Of a DNA stretch of 64,000 nt, positions 25,306 to 36,621 are shown one piece after another. Within the stretch, counting starts at the first letter, position 1, and each line of letters opens with the position of its first letter. Below the pieces are notes generated by a model. The model did no database searches. It saw only the letters and a program-made list of their open reading frames with translations, and was not told the DNA's origin. The position numbers were made by a program, and so were the translations under genes. The DNA is from Vigna angularis (taxonomy: Eukaryota > Streptophyta > Magnoliopsida > Fabales > Fabaceae): positions 14,169,001 to 14,233,000 of the forward strand of contig NC_068976.1 in NCBI RefSeq assembly GCF_016808095.1. The letters are read 5' to 3'.

Positions 25306-26730
25306 TTTTACTTATTTATAGCATGCTAATTAATTTTCGTAAAAATGAAGAAGTCGTTACTTATTATAATCTAGCAAACAAAATCTTAGGGCAACAATTA
25401 AAAAAATGAAAACACAGAAAAAAAAGTCTTTGCGATTACCATGATGGTTTTGCCCCCATTTCCATTTTCACTCTTTTCTGTTCTCTGACTTTTCAATCAT
25501 CATCCACATAATCTTCTATAGTCATCTCACATGAACGATAACGACAACTACTTCTACTATGTGTTACAACATTGTAGCCTTTGCCTTCTCCCAAACTAGG
25601 ATGTAATACACTTTTATTTGTTAAAAATGTGCATTTAAATACAAAGGAGCTAGTGTAAAAGTTGTGTTTATTAGAGATAGTAATGTAAAGGATATTTTAC
25701 CAATAATGTTTGATAGAAACTTAATAATCTTTTAGTGAAAATTTGAAAATTGCTTCTTTAAGACCGTTGCATCTTGAAGGACACAATATTAAAAAAAATG
25801 GTAATAAGTTTTAGTAAAAAATTAATGAAATTTTAGGAAAAAAATATTTCTATTTGTTAGACAAAGTGAGGGTTCATTTTTACTCATGAAAGGGAGTAAT
25901 ATAATAGTTTCACATTTGGTAATGCAAGTATAAAAAATATTGTTTTACTAACTCTGTTGTGTCTTTTTCAAAACCGGTGCCTACACTTTTTAAGTTATTA
26001 AGATGCTTGTTTTTTTATTATAAATTATACTAAAAATACGGTAGAAATCTTGCATCAGTTTATTGTTGTGCATAAAAGAAACTTTCTCTTTTAACTCCTT
26101 AACCAGACATTAGGTAGCATTTACCTAATTCTTTAAGAAGAACATATAATAAAATTGTAATTAAATGAAAAAGAGAAAGCAAAGTATCCGACACTCTAAT
26201 ATATGAAGATAGTGAAATATTTGACATAAGAAAAAAGAACATTGCAATTTTCACATCTCTAAGAAGAATGTAATTTAAACAAGAATTTTCAATAAATTTA
26301 TAGTTAACATTTTGTAATTTTGAAATAAATGTACGAATATGTTTTTAGGCCCATAATATTTTAATCAATGAATTCTTGTTCCAAAAAACATTAGTTAGTA
26401 TTTTTAATTCAATAACTTCATTTAAATTTTTTAAATTCCTTTAATATTAATCGTTTGATTAAATTAGTTACTTATGTGAAGGACACAATTTTTAACATGT
26501 TGAATTTTAAAATATCCAAATTTTTTATCTTTATCACTTTTTCTCACATAAGAATTGTTTTGTTCATTATATTAATGTTTCATTTGAACTCATGTGCGAG
26601 TCAAAAGGAGAATTACAAATAATATATTGAAAGAAAAAAGACAAATATACTCGTACCATTATCCTTCTCATTACCAAATCTAAATTTATCTTTGTTTTTG
26701 TATCTCAAATATTTTGAAATATAGATCATG

Positions 26731-26764
26731 TACAGTACGACACACCACACCGGTGTGTACTGTA
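26731..26764. repeat. Imperfect inverted repeat (hairpin)
   Basis: TACAGTACGACACACC pairs with GGTGTGTACTGTA across a 5-base loop, with two unpaired bases in the left arm. GC-richer than its AT-rich left flank. It immediately precedes the GGCCGTCC minisatellite. Confidence 0.8.
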
Positions 26765-26784
26765 TGGTCTGCCGTGGTACCAAG

Positions 26785-26995
26785 CACCATTTAGGCCATC
26801 CATCCAAGTCATCCTTTTAGGTCGTCCTTCTAAGTCTGTCCAACTAGGTCGTCTTCCTAGGACGTTCTCTCAGGCCGTCCTTCAAAGGTCGTCCACTCAG
26901 ACCGTCCTCCCAGGCCGTCATAGGCCATCCTTCCAAGTCCATCCAATCAGGTCATCCTCCCAAGCCGTCCCAGGCCGTCCTTCCAAACTTACAAA
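26785..26995 (+). repeat. Degenerate minisatellite of AGGCCGTCCTTCC units
   Basis: About 14 short units of 9-17 bp built on AGGYCGTCCTYCC, some extended by AAG. Local GC content is far above the surroundings. Ends at CCAAACTTAC near 26995. Confidence 0.8.
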
Positions 26996-27269
26996 ACTTG
27001 GGTGGGGTTAATACATAAACTTTCATTTTTTTTTTCTTTAATTTGATTTGTACTAGTGCTTCATAATTGATTTTAACCTTTTATTTTTGTTTTTTTTAAT
27101 AAAATAAAATCTTTTTTAACTTTTATCTTATCTAAACCTCAATTTTATCTCATGTTTATTATTTGTTATGTTTTAAGTATTATTGTACTTATTTTACTTC
27201 TAACTTTCTCTTGAGTGTTTGATATAAATAAATATGAAGCAAGTATACATGAGGATAACAAGCTAGACT

Positions 27270-29010
27270 TAAAGGAAATATGATTGAAAATTAAAAGAAG
27301 GATTTTAGACAAGTACTCGTGTTGGTGTCATCGAAAATCTTGTATAGTGTTGCAAAGTCAATTAAAGAAACTCAGATGTTGAGCACCTCTTGTTGGGCGA
27401 TCCAAGAGCTCGATAGCTAAGAGGCCACTAGAAGGAGCGTCGAGCGGTGGTCTTAGTGTGTTGGGAAGTGGTTTGACAAAAGCTCCCCTTTCACATTTTA
27501 TTCAATGGCACTCAACGGTGTTGACATTGCTTCGGGTGTTGACATTGCTTCGGGCGATGAGGACGTTGAGTTGCCAAAATGCGATATTTATTCATGTCTT
27601 TCGTAAGGGTTTGACTCATTCTCTCATTCACGCACTTTCGCTTCACTTACAATGATTGTGAGAGGCCTTTCTGGAAGCTGCTTTGGATGTTAGGAAATTT
27701 TTCCTTCTCTTCCTTGGGTCTCAATCTTCATCAATGGTGTTTCTCTCATTTTGGGGTTAAAGAGGGAAATGATATGCAAAATGGAGGTGTTTATACAAAG
27801 GGAAAGCGAAGCAACTGTCAAAATCCTTGGTAAATGGCACACATCTCTCTTTGGTTTCAATTATTTCCTTGTCTTTTTAATTTCCCAAACCAATTGGACC
27901 GTTCTAGACTACCTAATCTCAGTTTTCATTCTTCCAATCTAAAATTTAGTCATATAAGAGCCTACACCAGTTAGAAAGAACCTAACCACTTACCCCAAAC
28001 TATCCATAACAACACTGACCGAGTAATTCAAGATTTCACTCTTCAAAACTCCTTAAATGAACAAAAACCCATGTTAAAACACCCTCAATAATTAACCACT
28101 GACTTCTATACCATATTTATCAAATCTCAAGGTCTCAACCAGTCTAAAATGACCTTAGAACAACACAAGAAATTCAGTTTACTCCTATAACCTGTATTTC
28201 AAATTTCCACCTATCAATATCCCATTTTATGCCTATAAATGACTCATAAATTAGGCCAACCACTTCTCCTTAATATTATAACATATTTGACATCATTTTA
28301 CATCTCAATAACAACATTCAAAACCCGATTCAATTCCAAATCAAACCAGTAAAGTATACCAACATCATTCAATTAAGAATCTACATTCCAAAAACATTTT
28401 AAACTCAATAACATGAATCAATTTCATAAATAACTAAACATATTTTCATACTCAAACATTGAATTATCAAAAGATAATACTAGTTTCCCTTACCTATAAG
28501 AGAGTTATCACAACTAGCATTGCTCTCAAACATTGCTTAGAGCTTAATGAACTCTAGAAATGTCTACAAATCACATAAATGAGATCAAAGAGAGTCCTTA
28601 GAACCTCTGATCAACAAAAAACTAGGAAAATAGATCAAAACACACATGCGATAGAAGATCACAATACATTATATAAACATAAAAGTGAAAGAAAAAAAGA
28701 GTCGACACTTACTTGCTCAAAACTAGAAACTGATTAGTTAGAAACGTAGACCTTGCTTCCGTGGTCGATTAGGCACCTCCTGATCATCAAAGAAATGACT
28801 CAGGAGTTAGAAAAGTTAGAAAGAAGATAAAAAATTCAAGAGAAAGTTTTAGAAAAAAGACGAATGTTTTAGATAATAAGACGAGTTTAAGAAATTCTAT
28901 TTATATTATCAAATTATTTTAACTTTATAATATGCAGTCTCATTATTTTAACATATCTATCAACTCTAATATCTATTTTTTAATGTGAAATTACTAATAA
29001 TAAAAGATTA
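27270..29010 (-). mobile_element. LTR-like retroelement remnant, copy B
   Basis: On the minus strand the order from about 29000 down is TTAGAGTTGATAG, TAAAGTTAAAATAATT, TTAAACTCGTCTTATTAT, TTTGATGATCAGGAGGTG, GTTGTGATAACTCTC and GGTAAGGGAAACTAG, the same order as plus-strand copy A at 7790-8160. The lower end holds GC-richer sequence with GGGCGATCC and GGAGCGTCGAGCGG blocks. No coding frame survives; the frames at 27458-27655 and 27751-27942 show no family features. Confidence 0.5.
27518..27554 (+). repeat. 18-bp tandem duplication
   Basis: Two adjacent copies of GTGTTGACATTGCTTCGG in the GC-richer part of copy B. Confidence 0.85.
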
Positions 29011-29124
29011 TATATTTTAACAATAAATAAAAATAGTTCTAATCTAAATATTAAATATTTTTTTTGTAATTATGAAGGACTTTAAGAGGATAAAAAAGCC
29101 ACACTGTCCTAAAATTCATTTTCT

Positions 29125-29127
<3 letters not shown>

Positions 29128-29212
<85 letters not shown>
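29128..29212. repeat. (AT)n microsatellite
   Basis: About 42 perfect AT units, about 120 bp outside copy B. Confidence 0.95.
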
Positions 29213-29215
<3 letters not shown>

Positions 29216-30890
29216 GTGTGTTAAATTCCAAAATTCTATTTCAAGCTTTTTTCACCCCAAAATTTTAGTCAGCGTATAACAGTGCTAATAAATAAACAAG
29301 TTTTTTTCATCTATTTTAAAAATGATTAAAATTAATTTTATAGAAATATATATTACAATGATTTGACACTAAATTGACAGTTGAAATTAATTTAAATATA
29401 GGCAACAGGTAATGTTTTGGTGGGTACATATGATAATGATAGGGTCTTGTTGTTTGTATGTCTCATTTTTTATTTATTTTTCTTATCTTTTTAGTATAAT
29501 GATAGAAAGGATAGAATAATTAAGAAAAATTGCCGTAAAAATATTAAACGTGTAGAACTGTTATATGGATTAGGTTTTTCTGTTTTTTTTTTTTTTGCTA
29601 ATATGCAATATCTGTGCTGCTAATTTTTAGTGTGGAATGGTGACAGTAATGATTATATCACGTGATTTTGCAGTGTCAGTTCTTTTGAACTTGATGAAAA
29701 ATAGTGAAAGGGTAGAAAAATGAAAAATAAAGTGAGTTCAGATTAATTCAACCAATTTATTTTAAGATAACTTTGTAATTAAAATTCCTAATATAGACTG
29801 AATTAAATCATCAATGCTTGTAAAATATAGTATACCCCAATATATGGCAAAAGTGCATATTCTAATAAAATATCTATCAAAAATTACATTAGTGTTGCTA
29901 TGTGACTAACCTAAAATTAAAAATAAAAATACATTATCCTCAAGTGATAATATAAACAACTAAAAGGCATAATGAATAACATCAAAGTAAACATATAATG
30001 GCTCAATCAATTCCAATATTATCATCATGATAATGTCATTTGAATTCAAAAAATCTTTTATCTCTCAAAATCTCAATAAAATTTTATATAGATCTCCAAA
30101 TAAAATGGAAATGGTCAAATTAAATTCACCATGTTAAAGTGTTTACTCCCTGAAAAAATAAAAAATGCATATAAGCTGAAATTTTATAAAAGTAATGTAA
30201 AATTTGATGTATTATATTAATTGAGTAAAAGAAGGCATATTTCTGTATTATTAAATTGAATATTTCAAGATTTCATGACAATTATTGCTACATTAATTAT
30301 TCTATTAAATCTCAAATAGAAAATTAATGTTCACCAGTGAATTGAATATAAAGCAGTTACAAGGTTAAAGTGTAACCATGTAAACAAAATAGTTGTGTGG
30401 ATTTGTAATGAAAATTTGATATATAATCTTTTCCATTTTTTTTGTGAACTAAATTTAACGACAGAGTTAAACCCGCCAAACAATTGCACATTAATAATAT
30501 AATCTCATTACCGAGAGTCAATTAATACTAAACAAGTATAAATATTGAACTCATTAAGTTATTATAGTTTCTAATGAAAATTCGACAAAGATTCTTTAAC
30601 TATTTTCAAATCAAATTTAACAACAAAGTCAAACCTATGTAGTAATAATGCATTGACAATATAGTCAATCTTATATCTAATTAAAGTGAAACTCAATTTC
30701 GGTATTCAGATATTAAATCTACATAAAAATCAATATCCAATTCACTATGTTTTAATTTCTACTAGAAAATTGACAAAACTTTCTCTATTTATTTTGTGCA
30801 AACGACATGTAACAATAAAGTCAAACTTACCAAAATAATTGCACATTCATAATATATCACCAATCTTAAACTTAAATTACCTCACAATGT

Positions 30891-30893
<3 letters not shown>

Positions 30894-30969
<76 letters not shown>
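30894..30969. repeat. (AT)n microsatellite
   Basis: About 38 AT units. Confidence 0.95.
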
Positions 30970-30973
<4 letters not shown>

Positions 30974-31384
30974 TTTATAGTTTGTTTGTAATTTTTTTTA
31001 AGTACTTAATTAATATCAATTACTAATCAAACATTTATAATTAATTTTGTCTTTAGTACACCTTAAAGTAGATATTAGACTTAATTAATAATTTAGTTTC
31101 TATATTTATCTTAAAATAAGTTCATTTTAAACATTATTATGAAGTTTAACATTTTAGTTATGTTAACTCTCCATAATCCATTAATTATTTATTATTGTAT
31201 GAAAATTTATTAAAATAAAATTAATGAAAACAAAGCAAAGGGACTACACCAATTCCATCATAAAAATTATACTTTATGAAACATAACTAAATTATACCAT
31301 CATGAAAAATCTTCACAAAAAAATAAGAAACTTTAAACTGTATATCGCTACAAAAATATAAACACAAATATCATCTTAATGGAA

Positions 31385-31597
31385 GACCTGATATCATTGT
31401 TGGGTCTATCATGGATGAGGTTCACTTGAGAGATACAAACACCAATGAAATATGAGTCCAATCATATAAAACATTGACACCACTCTTTACACAAAACCTT
31501 AAGGCAATGAGTTGATGAGTCAATCATATGTATATAATGTTCTACTTTCTCATTTCTATCCAATGTGAAACTTTGACTCACACTTAGATTTCTCACA
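31385..31597 (-). mobile_element. Short solo LTR with primer-site remnant
   Basis: On the minus strand it starts TGTGAGAAATCTAAGTGTGA, continues with GTTTCACATTGGATAG, and ends ...GATAGACCCAACA before ATGATATCAGGTC, a decayed tRNA-iMet primer site (consensus TGGTATCAGAGC). The LTR is about 200 bp (31398-31597). The CACATTGG block corresponds to the CCCACATYG signature of many short plant LTRs. A second LTR was not found. A different family from the 21.8-kb element. Confidence 0.6.
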
Positions 31598-31758
31598 AAT
31601 CCCAAATTGCACTATCACTATTCACCTTAAGCTAATTAACAAATCAAATTTGTCATTTATATCTATAAATGAAACCATTCTATTATTTCTAGTTTAAATA
31701 TTGAAAATTTTCAGTCAAAAAAATTACATAAATTATATGTTTCTTAAGTTTATTTCCA

Positions 31759-31761
<3 letters not shown>

Positions 31762-31833
<72 letters not shown>
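31762..31833. repeat. (AT)n microsatellite
   Basis: About 35 perfect AT units. Confidence 0.95.
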
Positions 31834-31835
<2 letters not shown>

Positions 31836-33390
31836 AAACATAATCCCTTTGAGTATAAATTTAAGAACTTAACATATTTTTTAGTTGGCTTATGATTAAA
31901 ACGTCCCTGAACCTAGAGAACTAGTTGCTTAAGTAAGGAAAAAAAATGAGTTTAGCCTTAAAGTCAATAAAATTAGCCTTAAAACCAGACTAATTTATTG
32001 TTTAAACTAGAATGTTTTGTAAGCTAGATTAGTTGTTAACTTAGTAGTTCACTTTACCTAAATAAATTGCTCATTATTTTTAAACTTTCATAAGTTAGGA
32101 AAATTGTTTCTTAAGCTATCAAAAGTAAGACATTAATATAGTTTTAATGGACGCAACAAATGTGTTAATAAAATGTGATGTGGAAAAGTATTGAAAATTC
32201 TTATACGGTCTAATGATGAAAATATGACTTAAGCACATTCAAGCCACCCTTCTCTTCTGAACAGAAATTTGAAGAGAACCAACTTGAAGATAACATTTTA
32301 CAATTTTGACTTAAAACATAACATGATAATCAATTATGTTGTAGTGTAAATATAATTAGTAATCAGTAATGTTATAACTTAATCAATTATATTATGTAAT
32401 ATAACAGAATATTATATTAAATAACATAATTAATTATTATATAATAAAACAATTAAATAAATTTATACCATAATATCGTTAATAAAATAATAAATAATAA
32501 TAATAAAATAAATGTGCATAACAATAATAAATCTATATAATATTAAAATAAAGATAAAAAGAAAATAAATAATAATAATAATAAAATAAAAATAAAAATA
32601 ATTAGTTGAAATTAGTTTAAAATAATAAGATTAAATTAACCATTTTATAAATATGTTATTTATAATTTTTTAAAATTTATTATATTAATCAAATCATTCA
32701 CCAAACATTTTCTTTTCTTTATTTTTCACTCTTTTCTTTAATTCAAATAAATTACTTTGCGATTACTTTCTATTCATTTTTTTTCCTTTTCTATCCTCTC
32801 AAATCTATTCTTCAATTACTAAAAAGTTATTTTAAAACTTTATAGATTCACCTATAATTATTTCATACATTAGTGTATTAGTCTTCAAATTAGATACTAA
32901 TTTAGAATCAACTAATAATAAACAGTTAAAATATATGTCGTTAATATTAGGGACAAATTTAAACTTTAATTTACAAAAGTTTTTATTCATGTGAGAGACT
33001 ATTTTAGATACAAATAATTTTTATTTTATAAAATGGTATCTAAGTGGGTCAATATATTGATTAATAATTTTGGTCTCTAAAATTAGTTGTTATTTGATTA
33101 TTCTTTTAGTGTATGGACTATAATGTAATTTAATTATTATTTTTTGTTAATTAATTCAACCAATTTATTTATATCCTAATTCTTTGAATTATTAATTATA
33201 TATTCTCAACTAAAAATAATTGATTAAATAGATTTTTAGTCTTTAAACTTTGATGCAAAATTAGAATTTTTAAATTTTGATACAGTTTAATTTTTAAATT
33301 TAAATAATGAATAAAAATAATAATTTTACCCAATTGAGTTTATTTACTTTTATATGTCAAATAACTTTTCAAGTTGGAGCTCGAATTGTT
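31834..33390. other. AT-rich intergenic DNA, no gene seen
   Basis: 32390-32640 is dominated by AATAATAAT and AAATAAAATA-type simple sequence. No coding frame. Confidence 0.6.
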
Positions 33391-33766
33391 GGGTTAAATA
33401 TGTTTTTGGTTCCTTAACTTTCAGCGAAAATTGGAATTAGTTTCTCTTCAAAACTTTGGCCTAATTTAGTCCCCAAACTTTAGAAATGTGTGAATTTAGT
33501 CCTTTTAACTAAATTTTGTTAGGTTTATTTGATGTTTCAAGTACGTTTCATGATAGCATTTGAGTTGTTTACACCGTTTGACACATTTTTGCTTCAATGT
33601 TTACTGAGAAATGCGTTTGAAACATCAAATAATGTTAACAAAATTTGGTTAAAAGGACTAAATTCATATATTTCTAAAGTTTGGGGACTAAATTACTCCA
33701 AAGTTTTGAAGAGGGACTAATTCCAATTTTCGATAAAAGTTAAGGGATCAAAAACATATTTAACCC
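33391..33766. mobile_element. Mutator-type MITE with long terminal inverted repeats
   Basis: Starts GGGTTAAATATGTTTTTGG and ends with its inverse (CAAAAACATATTTAACCC). Arms of about 155 bp (33391-33548 and 33608-33766) pair with few mismatches, leaving a spacer of about 60 bp. Flanks are CGAATTGTT (33382-33390) and TGAATTGTT (33767-33775), a 9-bp target duplication with one C/T difference, as expected for Mutator superfamily insertions. The 63-codon frame inside is not a gene. Non-autonomous. A similar terminal sequence is familiar from legume genomes. Confidence 0.88.
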
Positions 33767-33865
33767 TGAATTGTTTATACCTTTGATAGGTTCTAGCTAA
33801 AATATCAGTTTTGATCCCGTTTAACACATAAAAAAAATTAACGAAAAGAATTATATTTTTTAAAA

Positions 33866-33871
<6 letters not shown>

Positions 33872-33938
<67 letters not shown>
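33872..33938. repeat. (AT)n microsatellite
   Basis: About 33 perfect AT units. Confidence 0.95.
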
Positions 33939-33940
<2 letters not shown>

Positions 33941-34518
33941 AATTAAAATATCACCAATGCATGATTATTCTTAGAAAAAATTAAGAGCACGAAACCATGA
34001 ACGTGGAGTGCAAATGTACAACGTTGTATTAGAAACACAAATTCATAAGATCCACCAAAATCCACCCACTCCCAACCCTGGAAATGTCTTTGCACAAAAA
34101 GTTAACAAAGAAAAAACACAAGAGAATAAGTGAAAAAGGAACTTCATAGATATAATAGGAAATTTGAGGTTATATTCCTTTAGTCTTTTTGTATTTGTTT
34201 AGTTATGTGTAAGGTATGAAAATCCCTAAAAAGTACTTTTTAAGCTAGCAAGAAATACTCCACAGACACGAGACAACGTTAAATACGGGTATCGAAACCA
34301 TCCAAATGCAAATACTAAGGAAAGAAATAGGATGGGACTTTTAGGTTATTTTTCAACTTGTTCAAGTTGGATTTTAGATTCAAAAAGATGGTGGATTAGG
34401 TTTTTATATTCTTTTTATAATAATAATAATAACATTTTAATGAAAGTTCTATAATTTTTCTTTTGCATATAGATACAACTAATATGAACTTTTTACGTTA
34501 CACTAGTAATTATTCATA

Positions 34519-34541
34519 ATATATATATATAGAGAGAGAGG
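34519..34541. repeat. Compound (AT)n(AG)n microsatellite
   Basis: ATATATATAT followed by AGAGAGAGAG. Confidence 0.8.
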
Positions 34542-35199
34542 GTGTTATTCATTAGTAATAATTACTTAAGTAATGAATATTTGTCGATGATTAACTTTTA
34601 TTGAAAAGTTTCTCTAACATTTTTAGTAAGGTTGACAAAAATGGGACAACATAGTTTACCAAAGTTGATTTATAAGGTATGAACTAAAAATAAGTTAACT
34701 TAACTGTGAATAAAAAATTATTCAGCTCAATTCATTATAAGTTGATGTGTTATATAGATTGATTTAATAATTTATTTTATATATTTATTATAATATAATA
34801 AAAGTATATTATAATTGTGCAATAAAAATATTTACATATTTTATTAAACATTATTATAACTATAATAATTAAAAATTAAAGTGTTTATTTATATAATTTG
34901 ACAAAAATGTAAATAAAATATTTAAACTATAAAAATATTTTTGAACAACACTCTATTCTTTAAAAAAATTCATATTGTCAATTTACATAATTAAAAATAA
35001 TAAATAATTTAAATAAAAAACTTGCAAAAAAATAATAAAACATTGTTGTTACGGATTATAGGTCAAGTTATCTTAACTCGATTTGAACATATGATTAAGT
35101 AAGTTGAATCCAATTTTATAAAAAAAAAATTAAAACTTTTTCAACCCAATTTAACTCAAACTTGTAGTAAATTTGGTTGATTAACGTGTTTAAACTCAT

Positions 35200-35590
35200 T
35201 TTTATCTTTAATAATATTTCTATTTTTTTCTACTAGATTTATGTTGGAATTTGACTATTAAAATTATGTAACCTAGTTATACCCCAATCAAAACTTAAGT
35301 GTAATATATCCAAAATCTAATGTTAAGATACAAACTTAAATACATGTCGACCCAATCTTGATGGATTAATAATAGTCATATGTCTTGCCTTCACTATGTA
35401 GATTTTTTTTTTCTTTCAATCAACCAGACTTAAACCTGTGAAGAATTTAAATCCATTTTATGACATCTTTATCTTTAATTATATTTTTTTAACTACATTT
35501 TTGTTCAAATTGAAACTTAAATGATCCAATATAGTTGCACCCAAATCACCAACTCAATGGTAATGTTAAGATACAAACTTAAACCTTCAA
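35200..35590 (+). repeat. Diverged direct repeat upstream of KNOX
   Basis: Copy 1 (about 35200-35347) and copy 2 (about 35465-35590) both run TTATCTTTAATWATATTT, an intermediate TTTTTTCTACT/TTTTTTAACTAC block, then AATGTTAAGATACAAACTTAAA identical over 22 bases (from about 35320 and 35556). Offset is 235-265 bp. Confidence 0.6.
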
Positions 35591-35801
35591 TATGTGTAGA
35601 AAAATTGTTTTAAATTTCAATATTTAAAAACTATTTAAACTAACAGCAATTGTAGTGCGATGAACAACAATGGGGTAAAATAAATAATTAGAGAACAAAA
35701 ATCTCTCCTTCAGTCTCCTAACTTAAACCAGCTGTGTACTTTTTTTTTACCTGTTACTAGCTATACTAAGGATTGACCGACCAAACAAAAACCTAGAAAT
35801 T

Positions 35802-35809
35802 TATATAAG
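35802..35809 (+). promoter_or_regulatory. Candidate TATA box for the KNOX gene
   Basis: TATATAAG occurs about 820 bases before the start codon, followed by purine-rich and then strongly pyrimidine-rich sequence (36060-36370) as often found in plant 5' leaders. The distance would imply a leader of roughly 790 bases, or an unseen leader intron. Other AT-rich sites are possible, so this is a weak call. Confidence 0.25.
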
Positions 35810-36059
35810 AATAAAAGAAGAGAATGTAACGGCTCGATTCCACTCAAGTGGAAGTATAATTTTGTTTAATGAGAATGATAACACATGCATATAGAAACAC
35901 AGCTGTTTGGTTTGAAGTCTGCAATAAATGGTAGTTGTGAGTAACACAAAAAGGAAAACAAATGAAGGGACAGAGTACAGAGAGGACTACTAAAGCAAAG
36001 TAAACAAACACACACTAATCATTTAACCAAAACCCTCCAAAAAAACCAAACAAAAACTC

Positions 36060-36400
36060 AACTATGCACCTTAGGCTTATCTCCTAAGCTACAATCCCTT
36101 TTCCATTTTTTAAATATTTCTTTTTTCTCCTCATAACCAAAGAAAGTCTTGTCAACAACCCCCAACACGGAGCCATTACCGGTTTCTACCACTCTTTCTT
36201 TCTCTCTTTTTATTTTTTCCCTTTCTTCTCTTCTCCTCTCACTCACCCTCCGTACAAAACATCATGTGAGAGTTTCGCTGGTTTCTATCCTCTCCTCGCT
36301 GTCCATACCCCAAATTTGCAAGTGCAACCATCTTTGTCACAGTTTCTTCACTTCACCACCTTAAACTTTTTCCTACCTCCTTGGACCCCAACAAAAAAAA
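36060..36400 (+). promoter_or_regulatory. Pyrimidine-rich probable 5' leader of the KNOX gene
   Basis: Dense CT-rich sequence (TTTCTCTC, CTTCTCTTCTCCTCTC and similar) ends in an A18-19 run at about 36392-36410. CT-rich tracts next to transcription starts are common in plant genes. No other coding gene lies here: the two short frames in this stretch are low-complexity Ser/Leu/Phe translations of the tract. Confidence 0.4.
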
Positions 36401-36426
36401 AAAAAAAAAACATCACACAAGTGCTG

Positions 36427-36507
36427 ATGATAGCTATGTGTGGCCCTCAGACCTTACAACCATTCATTACCAATCCCTTTGCTATTTTAGGGTTGTGCAG
36501 CCCTTAG
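36427..36507 (+). other. Upstream ORF (26 codons) ahead of the KNOX start
   Basis: ATG at 36427 opens a 26-residue frame (starts MIAMCGPQTLQ, ends GLCSP) closed by TAG at 36505-36507, 114 bases before the main ATG. It lies in the probable 5' leader. An earlier minimal ATG-TGA pair sits at 36264-36269. If transcribed, both could dampen translation of the KNOX protein. The transcript start is not known, so their presence in mRNA is inferred. Confidence 0.4.
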
Positions 36508-36621
36508 GGTTTTCTTGTTCCTCACACCCAAAATTGAGCACCACTTCCTGTTGAAGCTCTTGTTCAGCTTGGTTAATTAGCTGAGTGGGAGGTGTTTCTG
36601 TTTCCCTGATTTCAGAGATTA

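Larger units (their letters stand above)
24038..26720. other. Intergenic DNA, no intact gene seen
   Basis: 24180-24470 is less AT-rich and includes three GCCAGGCT/CCAGACT-like words (around 24254, 24310 and 24327), probably a continuation of retroelement debris. Beyond 24660 it is AT-rich with two (AT)n arrays. No coding frame with family features. Confidence 0.55.
29011..31384. other. AT-rich intergenic DNA, no gene seen
   Basis: Contains (AT)n arrays at 29128-29212 and 30894-30969. Between 30440 and 30880 three blocks share a loose AAACTTACCAAA/CAATTGCACATTAATAAT theme (about 30462, 30610 and 30800), suggesting old local duplication. No coding frame. Confidence 0.5.
33939..35801. other. 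KNOX upstream intergenic DNA
   Basis: AT-rich with no coding frame. It includes the local duplication at 35200-35590. Distal promoter elements of the KNOX gene could lie here but none is certain. Confidence 0.5.

Noticed and set aside
35903..35908. CTGTTT as an AS1/AS2 binding site (CWGTTD) upstream of KNOX
   Set aside because: The 6-base consensus is too frequent by chance and the paired second motif was not found at the expected spacing.
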